NCBI GenBank assembly: GCA_023334545.1
Contig: JAADVB010000018.1
Span: 62,001-126,000, forward strand
DNA: 64,000 nucleotides
Direction of reading: 5' to 3'
Source: Salisapilia sapeloensis
Taxonomy: Eukaryota > Oomycota > Peronosporomycetes > Peronosporales > Salisapiliaceae
Under the pieces are notes generated by a model, which was not told the origin of the DNA, made no database searches, and saw only the letters and a program-made list of their open reading frames with translations. The translations under genes were made by a program, and so were the position numbers. Below, one piece after another: positions 45,601 through 54,368 of the stretch (positions are counted from its first letter, which is position 1; the number at the start of each line of letters is the position of its first letter).

Positions 45601-48600
45601 CAGCAGCTTATTACGGCGCGTTTGAGCTTCAAAACCTATTATGTGATGCTGATGAAGGGTACTTTCGCATCGTATATCAAGGAAGGAAGTCTAGTCCGAT
45701 TGAATTTGATGCCACGAGTATGCAGCTTCGATTGGCGATTGTCGAAGCTATGTCAGTGCCATACGGAGACGTTGTAATCATGACAGACTTTAACGATCTG
45801 TGTGGTGGAATTGAGATAACGATTCAACTCCGATCTGGAAATCACGGAGATACGAGTGGAAACATCCCAGAGTTGGTGGTAGATGCTACTGGATTGAAGA
45901 AAGCTGGTGTCCAAGGCATTGGTCTCGTTCAAGAATATCAACGAGGCACGTTCCAAAAGGGCGGAGAAGGAGCAAAGGGACTCCAGTGTGGAGCTGCGTA
46001 TGTATTTGAAAGAAATGAGGAAGAGGTATGGGATGAAAAGGCTAAACTTACACCTCCAGTCGATATGTTAAGCGATGTCACCGAGTTTGGTAGTCAAGTG
46101 GCTATTTACAATCGATGGGCTGTTGTCACTGCTCCTGGTGCTTATCATCATGAAGGAAGAGCATTTGTATACGAGTACGATAGTGGGTCCAAGATCTGGA
46201 GTTTATTTCAGATCTTAGATGCTTATCCGTATGAAAAGTCATCCTACGATCGATTTGGTGATTGCGTCGCGATATCAGGACATGACGACGGGACGGTCGT
46301 CATTGCGATTGGGGCACCAGGGTTTGCCTCAGCCCATGGATCTGTCTTTGTCTTTGACCTTTTATTCGGTGTCTTCCAAAATCGACAGTCGATCATCGAT
46401 CCATATCCTGGAATGGGTGAAGCAGCTCGCTTTGGGTCATCTGTTGGTCTAGATATGTCATCCACCTTTACGCTTGTGGCTGGTGCACCGAACTATGCGA
46501 CTGATGTAGGTGATAAAGATAGTGGAATAGCAGTAGTATTGACGAGAAGGTCAGGTAAAGATACTTACTTTAAGCCACAGCAAGCATTAGTAGGCTCGGA
46601 TACTCGATCCAAGGACCGATTTGGAATTAGTGTCGCAATATCGAAGGATACACTTCTAATTGGGGCGCATGAGCTGTATCAAGGCATCCAGACGATTCGA
46701 AAACCAGTGCAAAGGGTAGCAAGTGTCGTGCTAGATGATGGACAGTCCGTCGCGAGTGGATCATTTAATCTTGCTTTACTCGTTGTGAACAATACTGCAG
46801 ACAATTCTAGTAGTCTCGTGATAACGAGAACGATGGCATTTGACGTCAGCGCATTGTCGATGCAGTCTGCGATAGAAAATGATCTACCGCTCGGCCATGT
46901 TCAGGTACGTCGTGATGGTCCGAGCGATCGGAATGAGTTTTCGTGGTATATTACATTCACACAAGCAACGGGCAATATTCCTTTAATACAAGTAGGAGAG
47001 AACCACTTAGCAACGGATGCAATCGTCAATTCAGCGAGTGTCATGATAGACATTGAATGGGCTGTCACCATGCCACCAATCCTTCGTAGCAATGTCTACA
47101 CGTTCACAAGAAATGAATTCAATCGATGGACGGAGCAACTCTCGTTCTTCCCACGTGCAAAGCAGTACTTTAGCTGGTTCGGTACATCCCTTGCTCTTCA
47201 CGAACGAACTGCCATCGTTGGTGCATATAATCTAGACACATACGCAACAGGTAGCAACTCTGGTGGTGGCTTTGTCTATGATTTAGGTATTTTAGGCGTG
47301 CGATTTTCATCCAAAGAGTATGATGTGATGGAAGGAGAGACGTTGTCTGTAGATGTAACGAGATGTAATGAGGATGGAATTTACTGTGCTATGGATGTCG
47401 CTGCTGAGGCACAGCTATATGTCAATTATGATACTGGCGACGCATTCTCGAATCGAGAATCAAAGAATGTGGTCAAAATCGAGCCTCGAATCGGATACTA
47501 TCAGCGTCTGTCGATGTTGGAAGCCATTCCACAGTCGGTATCGTCTTTCTACGCGTCCAAGGTGTTAGGACAAGAGCCATACCCGCAGCGAGGCTACGGT
47601 CGATGGCTCCGGATTGATTCAGCTGGTACTGCGAATGCTCGAAACCAGTTCTACGGTAGTAGTGAACGACGGTCGTTGTGGATTGACTCGCAGTATGATT
47701 ATGATGGAGAAGCAGATTACGCGACGAGTTCGGGTGAGTTGTACTTTGATTTAGAAGAACCAATTCATTCCTTCCAGGTTGCCACCACAGGTGACTTGGT
47801 GTATGAGGACTTGGATGAATCCATCATGCTGCGCTTGTCTCTGCCTGGTATTTGGCCTAGTCGAAACGGTCAGTTGTGGTCGACAGCAACGATATTGGAT
47901 GACGGTGATGGAGGTATGGGCACACAGTCATACTTAGATGTTTTATCTCCGGAAGAATCGGACTTGCAGCTCCACAGCCAGTTTGGATCCGTTGTTAGTA
48001 TTTTCGATGATGCTAATGTCGCCGTTGTCGGTGCTCCGTTCGATCAAGAAGATGAGAATGGTATCGTTACATGTGGAGCAGCATACTTTTACGCAAGAAA
48101 GAGTGGAGTATGGGAATTGCAGAATCGTCAAACGCCTTCATCTTGTGTACACGGTATGCTATTTGGTGCCAGTGTAGCTGTAGATGGTAGTCTCGGGCCT
48201 GTACGTGCCATCGTTGGTGCTCCAGGAGCTAAAGAAGCTTACATCTACTTAAAGACGGGAAACACTTGGGTGGAAGAAGCGCAGTTATCGCATCCAGATG
48301 CAACCTCTCACTTGCATCACTTCGGAGGACCTCGAGCTGTCGGTATCTACGGTAACATTGCTGTCGTTGGTGCAGCTGGATTAGAAAGTGCTTATGTGTA
48401 TCATCGATTGATGACCGGGTGGGTGTTTGATAGAGAGCTCAAGTGCAGTGATAGTGTCGTGACTCCCATTCTGCAAGACACTTTTGAACAAGAGTATCGA
48501 TTTGGATATGCTGTTGCCATCAACAAGCGTACGATTGTTGTTGGTGCGCCATTTAGTGATAATGGCAAGTTCTCTGGTGATGAATATCATGACCCAATGT

Positions 48601-50687
48601 TCGATCGAAAATACTTTGGCAATGGTGCTGTCTACGTCTTTTATATCGAAGCACAAGTGCAGCGAATACAGCTACAAACGGATCATGCGCTATCCAAAGG
48701 TACATTCCAATTGCAAGTAAACTACCGCGGCGTACTTGAGAAGACGAATGAGATTGCGTATAATGCCACTTCTACTCAAATGAAAAAGCACGTGGAAGAT
48801 CTGTCGACATTGGCATTCGTAGAAGTAAGTCGAGAAGGTAGTCTAGACAAGGGCTTTACATGGTACGTTACGTTCATTGGCGCCATCATGTCCGTTCCAC
48901 CTTTTGTACCTCTTTGGAAAGGATATGGATGTGATGTGTGCGATGAGTTCAGTAGCTCCTTCGTAGCTGCACCTGCCCAGCAGGTTAAAATAACAGAAAT
49001 GGCATCGATTGGTACTTGGCAAGAGCAGGCAAGACTACATGCTCCGGATGGTAATCCAGGTGACCAGTTCGGTGCTAGTGTTGATATTAGCAACCATCAA
49101 GTTGCCGTCGGAGCTCCTGGATCCGATGCACTGACGACAACAACATGGAACTTTGAAACGGGCGATTTAACCGGATGGCTCGTGACGGGCACTGCATTTG
49201 ATGCTCAGCCTACTTTTGGAGATAACAGTTACCGTCGTATCGATACCTATCGATTCACACCCAAAACGCATGATGGTCCTGGACAGCACTCGAATCATGA
49301 AGGGAGGTACTGGATCGGTACGTTTGAAGATCGAGTTGGTAGAGGAAAAGATGTGAATGTCATTGCGACTTGTCCATTTGCGAATGATCTATGTAGAGTA
49401 CCAAAATACGACCTGCCAGGTCTAAATGCTGCTGGAACGTTTCAAGGAGATGGACCGCAAGGTTCACTTACGTCCCAACCATTTTTGATCTTAGGTTCAT
49501 GGATGTCCTTTCGACTAGGAGGAGGCTGCGACATTCGTGTTGTGTATGTTGAGTTAGTCGTAGATGGACTTCCAACGTACAAGGCAACAGGTAGGTGTGA
49601 AGAAACGATGCACGTAGTCACATGGAACCTCAATCCATATTTAAATCGTACCGCCCAAGTACGACTCGTAGATGCCTCGAGCAGTCACCACTGGGGTCAT
49701 ATCAACTTTGACGATGTGCGCTTCAGTTGGGATGTGTCCCAGCCGTCGACACCACGGGCAGGTGCTGCCTATACATTCCGCCGGAAAGCTCCAAGTAGTC
49801 GAGAGCGTTGCAGTGGGATGAACGTAATGGTTTGTGACTGGGAGTTCCAGGCAAGACTAGGACCGGGTGATAAGAAAGATGGAGATTTATTCGGATTTTC
49901 AGTAAGCATCGACGATGATTCTGGATTGTCCGTCGTCGGAGCGCCTGGGCAGTTAGGCTTTGACGCGAATAATACGCTCCTGGTTGACAGCTTTACTGGG
50001 TTTCCACTCGAATCGGTTGGTAGTGTGTACCTTTTCCAACGTACAAAGGAAGTACAGGATGGTAGAGGAGTATTGCTAACACCTCCACGATGGACACCGA
50101 AAGAGATCGTCAAGCTCCAGTACACACAAAAGCACGCTCAGTCTGAATTCGGGTATGCAGCGCAATTAAGCAAGTACTCGCTCGTGGTAGGATCTCCAGG
50201 ATACTCGAGAACACCTTGGAAAGCCAAGGTCGGCCAGACATTTGCGTATGACGTTCGATTTAGTCATGTACGCTTCACTGCAAAGGAGTTTGGTTGTGTG
50301 GAGAGTAATTTGGATGGCTGGGCTTCACTTACGATTGTGCGAGATGAAACGAATGTGTCGGTTCCATTGACAATTGGGTATGCCACGTCGGATGGAACGG
50401 CTGTGGCAGTTGATGCGGCCAAGTACGCTGCCTGTATGAAGGTTGCGATTAATCGACGACAAGGGTGCTTTGATTACCAGCAAGTTGCAAATGAGATCAC
50501 ATTTGCTGCTGGAGAAACGTCCAAGCAACTACGTATTCCGATCGTAGATGACGATTGCTTTGAATCGTTTGCAGAATACTTTACAGTTCGATTGAATGTG
50601 CCAGGGGGAGAAGCGTTGGTTGGTGAGCAATATGTCGCTAGAGTGCGAATCGATGATGATGACTTTGATTCGGATGCATGCCTATAG
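39615..50687 (+). CDS. Giant secreted modular protein (3,690 aa) with Ig-like, nested repeat, FG-GAP and Calx-beta domains
   Basis: One uninterrupted frame of 11 kb. The N-terminus YSLILLSVLLLYSIVLIEA is a signal peptide. Four Big/filamin-like beta repeats open the protein (motif GGxPFxxQPxVxxxD). A run of eight cadherin/VCBS-like repeats (for example FRYTIEEDDYSIDLDYID, with a YxSGSGTxxLxFxY core) sits inside the fourth. From about 44,220 there are about 14 FG-GAP units (DRFGISVAISKDTLLIGAH, SQFGSVVSIFDDANVAVVGA), interleaved with six copies of a domain ending YTWYITF or similar. Two Calx-beta domains lie at about 47,300-47,860 and 50,260-50,670. A jelly-roll-like domain (TTTWNFETGDLTGWLVTGTA) is at 49,140-49,735. 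No TM anchor. The integrin-alpha-like propeller repeats suggest an adhesion or matrix role; ligand unknown. Confidence 0.87.
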   Translation: MIYGSNRYSLILLSVLLLYSIVLIEAYKLRIHVQPETSTGGDPFAVDPVVVLTDNSDIDLDSVNVGGVLAVIGENPNIYGVVEPSNTIFPFVNGVATLTGLYIDLVASDYTLIFISISHGVKVESNPFDIIVGDMYGLALITDISTAYGGTPFRPQPIVAVVDRGGNVVDTHNDGTITVVIKYNPTGGNLLPVTGLTATIGGGMAKFQAMYIDVAGSPYVLEYTADFDLPAGSVIETNPFTVAAGSAAFLVLSSSPSSSIGGKAFGVQPVVEIRDAGNNLREEDSSSFVRAYIGNNPSGGTLLPSSATEVHVKDGVATFRNLRIDRVGSDYSLIFVLYAHVPGTTSYIKTDLELVSPPFDVVVGLPVELAITQRMSDGVLDGQPNAVQPELELWDAGGNVVNSVVSGDVIAHVVPSLSVGATVIIDTSHAPDVTVSHVQYVTNSDLPMPLGVGALIHVQVVFTAEVRATGVPTLELLSSETGGPNGIAECINVGVWTKSLVFEYAVIATDSTPDLNYVSVDALKVVNAIIIDRNMRPALLQLPALDGGYSLKSRSDVEIDTSAPVISYVHSVLPGNGEYGTGEKVYVGVVFSRPVTVYFNIYGGSPYINVVLASTKDGSNKRVAAFHDGNNTDTITFLYTVEDGDSVGLPGIDVVEDINVNNGFIKHYSSFPTTDADVSMVSDSSGNNLASMNQIRIDTSVPVVDASVGVTSVSQDGTYAPGDRITLAVTFDKPVRVDGYPRLYLETGAYDRPAGYATGSGTRVLQFIYKVMAYDSTGGGYLDYRDATALSLNGGAIRRLLSDGSGGVHAQISLQDATDTGKNLANTSQLTIDAQPARVTQVSVTSPPASVTRGDQVEIVVSFTSIVIVDTTEAIPSLKLHIGYYDRRAYYTSGSGSQALKFVYTAMLGDDADTLDYRSINALVLDGSKIRKYSSDPTMDAFLILPTPNLAAYNIEVDPAMGFTTTVSSITADVDPGIYGVKQVITIVVSFSDEVSLYSGMPYLKVSTGALVPYAEGSGTSQLTFMYAVQAGEATSDLDKFDDDAIICSGACQIVNFNREGVDLSLSALRLQPPLIVVDTSAPFVVDVYSVSPIPTINDQKFVVGDQIDIVVEMSADVHIDPPPADYPEKAPTLVLDVDTLGRHVLCSGYYGSDKHKLLFEYIVQHGDTSAELMYVDTASLTLNKDQSAIKRYSTSPTTNAILTLPAPSPLGSGNVIQVDTTLVPHVVSVTSLQNDPIYRAGDIIDIQVLFSYEVAVSGSPFVWLDLGYHSKRATYLSGTGSKSLVFRYTIEEDDYSIDLDYIDRHSLDTSDSKSAIYHAATHPTLLANLYLPYPSTQDSLSYNKDITVDGRKPRVIHVAFVTAEDSYGVGHQIVVEITFSSSIVVIPDDAGTDTTPVLRFRPDGVSGIITRYGYYVSGSGTNTLRFQYEIETGDTSSHLDYAGVDAIETRRSRILTQTTNVGLTPTQSVNLHLNPPGGRLLGDTAQSIAFGRVVFTDLMVNQLGYEYEIIFSTQVATTTLITSSRFDSLYSAVYGLRSSPSEHGDKLGYSVDIDEDTLVMGAPGAQRPISAVQIITAMCDSKDYIDEIQTVTTRATAQPAVQKIISSADPGATIAGNFRLAVAATGKSKVLPADVDIDLLSVTIEQALGFGTHSVNIVREENTACECKNAYIWTITFIFAEGPLAPLLTISELEGDGATIGDGLGSPNAKIIVESTAISGTFTLRTATSVTRLIDYDISPIKLTEYITNDLQLDVRHLRRTGPSTMREYTWYITFLATDQLYDVPELEAQSSGLYGYQARVKVETLRDGLGRLSGFFRLKFRSEMFPSDETEDIAVTASDIDVENALEALTSINDVQVSQSSSINAYGGYSWTITFLQVNTRNEYGPVEDKSGTLPPLEPVTTTLVGGEAVTLLKGSNARIDVQTGGFELSPLTEGATNWGLPGENAGMASVFTRGENDWKQQGSTISAIDTRTGDLFGTSVGISGNSMIVGAPAAAYYGAFELQNLLCDADEGYFRIVYQGRKSSPIEFDATSMQLRLAIVEAMSVPYGDVVIMTDFNDLCGGIEITIQLRSGNHGDTSGNIPELVVDATGLKKAGVQGIGLVQEYQRGTFQKGGEGAKGLQCGAAYVFERNEEEVWDEKAKLTPPVDMLSDVTEFGSQVAIYNRWAVVTAPGAYHHEGRAFVYEYDSGSKIWSLFQILDAYPYEKSSYDRFGDCVAISGHDDGTVVIAIGAPGFASAHGSVFVFDLLFGVFQNRQSIIDPYPGMGEAARFGSSVGLDMSSTFTLVAGAPNYATDVGDKDSGIAVVLTRRSGKDTYFKPQQALVGSDTRSKDRFGISVAISKDTLLIGAHELYQGIQTIRKPVQRVASVVLDDGQSVASGSFNLALLVVNNTADNSSSLVITRTMAFDVSALSMQSAIENDLPLGHVQVRRDGPSDRNEFSWYITFTQATGNIPLIQVGENHLATDAIVNSASVMIDIEWAVTMPPILRSNVYTFTRNEFNRWTEQLSFFPRAKQYFSWFGTSLALHERTAIVGAYNLDTYATGSNSGGGFVYDLGILGVRFSSKEYDVMEGETLSVDVTRCNEDGIYCAMDVAAEAQLYVNYDTGDAFSNRESKNVVKIEPRIGYYQRLSMLEAIPQSVSSFYASKVLGQEPYPQRGYGRWLRIDSAGTANARNQFYGSSERRSLWIDSQYDYDGEADYATSSGELYFDLEEPIHSFQVATTGDLVYEDLDESIMLRLSLPGIWPSRNGQLWSTATILDDGDGGMGTQSYLDVLSPEESDLQLHSQFGSVVSIFDDANVAVVGAPFDQEDENGIVTCGAAYFYARKSGVWELQNRQTPSSCVHGMLFGASVAVDGSLGPVRAIVGAPGAKEAYIYLKTGNTWVEEAQLSHPDATSHLHHFGGPRAVGIYGNIAVVGAAGLESAYVYHRLMTGWVFDRELKCSDSVVTPILQDTFEQEYRFGYAVAINKRTIVVGAPFSDNGKFSGDEYHDPMFDRKYFGNGAVYVFYIEAQVQRIQLQTDHALSKGTFQLQVNYRGVLEKTNEIAYNATSTQMKKHVEDLSTLAFVEVSREGSLDKGFTWYVTFIGAIMSVPPFVPLWKGYGCDVCDEFSSSFVAAPAQQVKITEMASIGTWQEQARLHAPDGNPGDQFGASVDISNHQVAVGAPGSDALTTTTWNFETGDLTGWLVTGTAFDAQPTFGDNSYRRIDTYRFTPKTHDGPGQHSNHEGRYWIGTFEDRVGRGKDVNVIATCPFANDLCRVPKYDLPGLNAAGTFQGDGPQGSLTSQPFLILGSWMSFRLGGGCDIRVVYVELVVDGLPTYKATGRCEETMHVVTWNLNPYLNRTAQVRLVDASSSHHWGHINFDDVRFSWDVSQPSTPRAGAAYTFRRKAPSSRERCSGMNVMVCDWEFQARLGPGDKKDGDLFGFSVSIDDDSGLSVVGAPGQLGFDANNTLLVDSFTGFPLESVGSVYLFQRTKEVQDGRGVLLTPPRWTPKEIVKLQYTQKHAQSEFGYAAQLSKYSLVVGSPGYSRTPWKAKVGQTFAYDVRFSHVRFTAKEFGCVESNLDGWASLTIVRDETNVSVPLTIGYATSDGTAVAVDAAKYAACMKVAINRRQGCFDYQQVANEITFAAGETSKQLRIPIVDDDCFESFAEYFTVRLNVPGGEALVGEQYVARVRIDDDDFDSDACL
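40876..44020 (+). repeat. Eight tandem beta repeats nested inside the fourth Ig-like domain
   Basis: Each unit of about 125 codons follows the pattern VxxVTSxxxDGxYxxGDxIxIxVxFSxxV, xxxPxLxLxxG, YxSGSGTxxLxFxYxVxxGDxSxxLDY, xxAL, IxxxSxxPTxxAxLxLP, xIxIDTxxP. Units 3 (TYAPGDRITLAVTFDKPV) and 7 (IYRAGDIIDIQVLFSYEV) are closest to the consensus. Flanking sequence on both sides fits two halves of one Ig-like domain. Confidence 0.7.
44220..50230 (+). repeat. FG-GAP repeat region (about 14 units) with interleaved domains
   Basis: Units share an FGxSVxIxxxxxxVGAPxxxxxxGAxYxF pattern: GDLFGTSVGISGNSMIVGAP, DRFGDCVAISGHDDGTVVIA, ARFGSSVGLDMSSTFTLVAG, HHFGGPRAVGIYGNIAVVGA, DQFGASVDISNHQVAVGAPG and others. 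Seven units precede the first Calx-beta domain and seven follow it, enough for two propellers. The count is by eye. Confidence 0.7.
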
Positions 50688-52258
50688 AAATAGACCTTTT
50701 CATACTTTAACCATGCCATACATGGAGGATGAGGAGTTGATGATTGTAAGTCGGTTGGATGTAGATGGCGAGCAGATACTTTTCATATCTGCGTGTGTCA
50801 AATGAACGGCAATAGATCTAGTCTGTACGAAGTGCGCTGGAAGGCGTGCATGGGTGAATACAATAAAATTATCTTTATACTGTATATTTGCCGTTAAAGT
50901 TACCAGGCAGTCATCTCCAACATGCATTACCAGTAACAAAGGAAATTTTGAATTTGCTTTAAACATTGAAACGAGAGACGAAACCAGCATGTATGCAATT
51001 GAGAGCACTCTATCCATAATGTTGCCATACAAGTATGTCAGTGTTGCGTTCACACTGACTATGTTTGCTTCGTCTATAGTCGGTCGAGACCAGCGAAAGT
51101 TGCAGTAATTACTAGCACGTGTTAAACAGGTCTTCCAGGCTGCTAGAGATGACGATTTAAAGTACAAATATGGACGGGAAGGTCGGAAGACGTACAGGCA
51201 TATTCTACAAGATAAAACTATTGCTCGAGCATGCTTGACTAAACATACATAGCAACAAACAATGGGAATCAAAAACTGGGTTCCAAAAGTGCTTTTGGCA
51301 ATGCTTGCTTAGCTACTAAAGGTGAGATTTGTTTGTCGACGAGTTTTGTCGTGGAGTTGAAAGTAGGTTGGACATCGTGCTAGCTTTTCAAATGCACGCT
51401 GGTGAGTAATGACGATTTCGGATACTGGTTTCTTCGGTAAATGGAAAGATTGCCAGAAGTCGGATATCGACTAGATTACTATCTCCTATATTTGGCAAGT
51501 CTTGTGAATAAATTGGTCGTGCCGTTCAAAGTGTTTGATGATCATATTCATGCTGGAAAACACGTTTGAGTAGATCGTTCTAACGCAAATCTAATGGAGA
51601 TACCGTAGTACTTGCTTGAGCCTTCCATTTACCAGAGATCTGAGTTGCCTGATCATAAATCCAGTACAGGTAGTTGCGTTACCTACGATGACAGCGAGGC
51701 AGATATCTGCACGAAGCTTTCTGACCCGAACGGAATCCTTTTGAACTTTCAAGGTTTTCGATGCAGCTTCATCGCTTGTTGTCGTGTCTTCGCAAGGTGA
51801 CATCGAGTCTGGTCCACCTCCAAATTACTCGGTGAGTTGCAATCTACTTTCAGCTATACACTAAAAGTAATCTATCGTCCTTTTAACCGGAACACAGTGT
51901 CATTAGCTCATGATAACGGCCATTGTCCAGCATGGCACGCACGCCGAGAGCTGGCAGCGATGAATCCATGCGACCTTTTAAGATTCGGTAAACTTCTGTT
52001 TTTTATTTTTGTTCGCTCGTCGTGCATACAAACGACAAGAGAAAAGGGAACCCATCGTGTCAAGTCGTCGATAAAAAACGAATGTATGCCGACATAAAAT
52101 ACTGGAACGGCCTGTGCGTCGCGAAGGGAAGAAAACGCGACGACAGCGCAGCCACCCTCGAGCTTTTTTTCTACCTACTACTGCCTCCACATCCGTCGAC
52201 CAGTCAAAGCCCATTCATTCATTTCATATCGCCAAGAAAGCTCTCGTTCAAGTAGAAA
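50688..52258. other. Intergenic region of about 1.57 kb, no recognised gene
   Basis: This region lies downstream of the second giant gene and upstream of the RCC1-BTB gene. Several open stretches exist on both strands. The longest is 190 codons on the minus strand at 50700-51272; a plus-strand stretch of 84 codons lies at 50854-51108 and others near 51591-51803. None has a family signature. The minus frame around 50750-51100 reads reasonably protein-like (VLSIAYMLVSSLVSMFKANS), but the plus frame over the same bases is also open, so neither is annotated. Bases 52,000-52,258 presumably hold the promoter of the RCC1-BTB gene. Confidence 0.4.
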
Positions 52259-54082
52259 ATGACAGGTATGTCTACTCGTCGTATACCGTGCTCTTGTATC
52301 CTTTCGACGGAACTAGCCAGAGCGAGACGCTTAATTCGATGCTTAGTCTATAGCTGGGGTCGAGGCGAAGATGGTCAATTGGGTTTGGGCAACACGAGCG
52401 ACCAGTTCAAGCCTGTGCTGATCGAAGCACTGGAGGAGCTGCCAATCACACAAATCGCTTGTGGCAGTGGGCACACGGTCGTCCTGAATGGTACTGCTCA
52501 TACCGTCAATATCAATTCAAAATGCTCATGTCTGTATACTAGAGGACGGAGAGGTGCTGACGTGGGGCAGAGGAGATGATGGACGACTGGGCCATGGCGA
52601 TAATGGGTGGAAATTCGAGCCTAGGACCGTCGAAGAGCTGCGAGGCAAGAGTATTAAGCAGATCACATGTGGTAGCTACCACACTGCTGCCGTCACAGGT
52701 ATATCAAGTCTTCTATCTACTAACCGAGACATTCTAATCTTCCGTCGATAGTCTCTGGCGAACTATATACATGGGGAGGAGGCATGTATGGTAAGTTAGG
52801 TCACGGGAACGAGACTGGGCACTCGACACCATGCCTCGTAGATGCCCTAAAGAGTATGCTGGTGAACCAAGTCGCGTGTGGGTCTCGACATACCGTCGTG
52901 CTCATGGAAAACCGGGACGTGTACACGTGGGGAGACAAGGAGAACGGCGTCTCTGGTCATGGCGACACGGAAGGACATCAGTATGCCCCGAGCCCAGTGG
53001 AAGAGCTGCGTGGAAAAAATATCAAGCAGATCTCTGCCTGTGGATTCCACACGGCTGCCCTCACGGAAGATGGGGAGGTATACACTTTCGGCGAAGGCAA
53101 GTTCGGTCGACTAGGTCATAGCAACGAGCGTAATCAGCTTGTCGCGAGGTGTGTAGATGCGTTAGCTGGTAAACGAGTGAAGCAAGTGGCATGTGGTGGC
53201 TTCCACACTGCTGCCGTCACAGAAGCAGGACAGGTGTATACGTGGGGAGGTGGCGAGCATGGTCAGCTCGGACATGGAGATAAAGTGAATAAAACAGCGC
53301 CGACGCTCGTGGAAGCGTTGGCAGACCATCATATTATCCAGGTGACTTGCGGCTGGAGCCACACGGTCGCGCTGTCGGACACCGGAGTCGTCTTCACGTG
53401 GGGCAATGGCGACCACGGCAAGCTTGGACATGATGATACGATGAAGGTGACACTTCCGAAGGCTGTAGGTGCGTTTGAAGGAGAGCATGTAGTTGCGGTG
53501 GCATCGTACAATGAACACACAGTGGCACTCGTCGAACCCGCGGCGCATACTCATGCCAATATGCTTACGTCTTCGTACCTGGCGGAGATGCGGGAGCTGA
53601 TTGACAACCCTGAGTTCTCGGATGTGACGTTCATAGTGGAAGGGCGACCGGTGCATGCCCATCGAGCGATTCTGGCAGCTCGTAGTGACCACTTTCGAGC
53701 TATGTTTTCGTCCGGTATGCGCGAAAGTCGGGAGACAGAGGTAGTGCTGCAGCATATTCGCGTACCAGTCTTCCTCGCTCTTCTCGAGTACATCTACCTA
53801 GATAGTGTAAACGTCTGTGCGGACATGGCTCTCGAGTTGTATGCTGCAGCCGATCTGTATACACTCGATCGTCTAAAAACTTTGTGTGAAGTCATTGTGC
53901 AGAAGAATATCGACGTCGAGAATGCTGCAGTGCTATTTCAATCGGCGGATGAACTCCATTCGCAACGCCTGCGAGAGATCTGTCTCGCCTACATCGTCCG
54001 TCACTTTGATATGGTGACCAAGACAGAAGGGTTTGCAAACCTCAGTCGAGATTTGATCCTCGAAGTACTACGTAGTAGATAA
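52259..54082 (+). CDS. RCC1-repeat / BTB-POZ domain protein (RCBTB-like)
   Basis: Four exons: 52259-52265, 52347-52490, 52543-52698 and 52752-54082, giving 545 aa with every join in frame. The start exon encodes only MT plus one base, completed to VYSWGRGEDGQLGLGN. About seven RCC1 repeats follow with the usual signature (DGEVLTWGRGDDGRLGHGDN, CGSYHTAAVT, AGQVYTWGGGEHGQLGHGDK, CGWSHTVALSDTG), forming a beta-propeller to about residue 365. A BTB/POZ domain then begins NPEFSDVTFIVEGRPVHAHR and contains ILAARSDHFRAMFSSGMRES, with a BACK-like helical end. This architecture is that of RCBTB1/2 proteins, often CUL3 ubiquitin-ligase adaptors. Substrate and localisation are unknown. Confidence 0.93.
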
Positions 54083-54368
54083 TGTAGTCGCCCGTAGACC
54101 TTTTGCTTTAATACAGCATCTTTATTCTGCATATTACTACATGTCTTTCGTCTTAAACGCATAACTGTACGTCGATTCGTCATGTAATAAGGACGGTAGG
54201 TGATCTATAGAGTAGAGATGGTTAGGATACATGCATCTAGTTGTATTATGGAGGGAAGAAAGGCTTGTGTAGTCAAAAGTACGGAAGAGTGTATTGACAG
54301 TGTTATTATCTCGTCATGGCCTAACGATACTTTGATCGATGCAAAGTGAAAGAGTACATCAGACAAGC

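Noticed and set aside
50700-51272. 190-codon minus-strand open frame
   Set aside because: No family signature, unusual composition, and a plus-strand frame is open over the same bases; not strong enough to call a gene.
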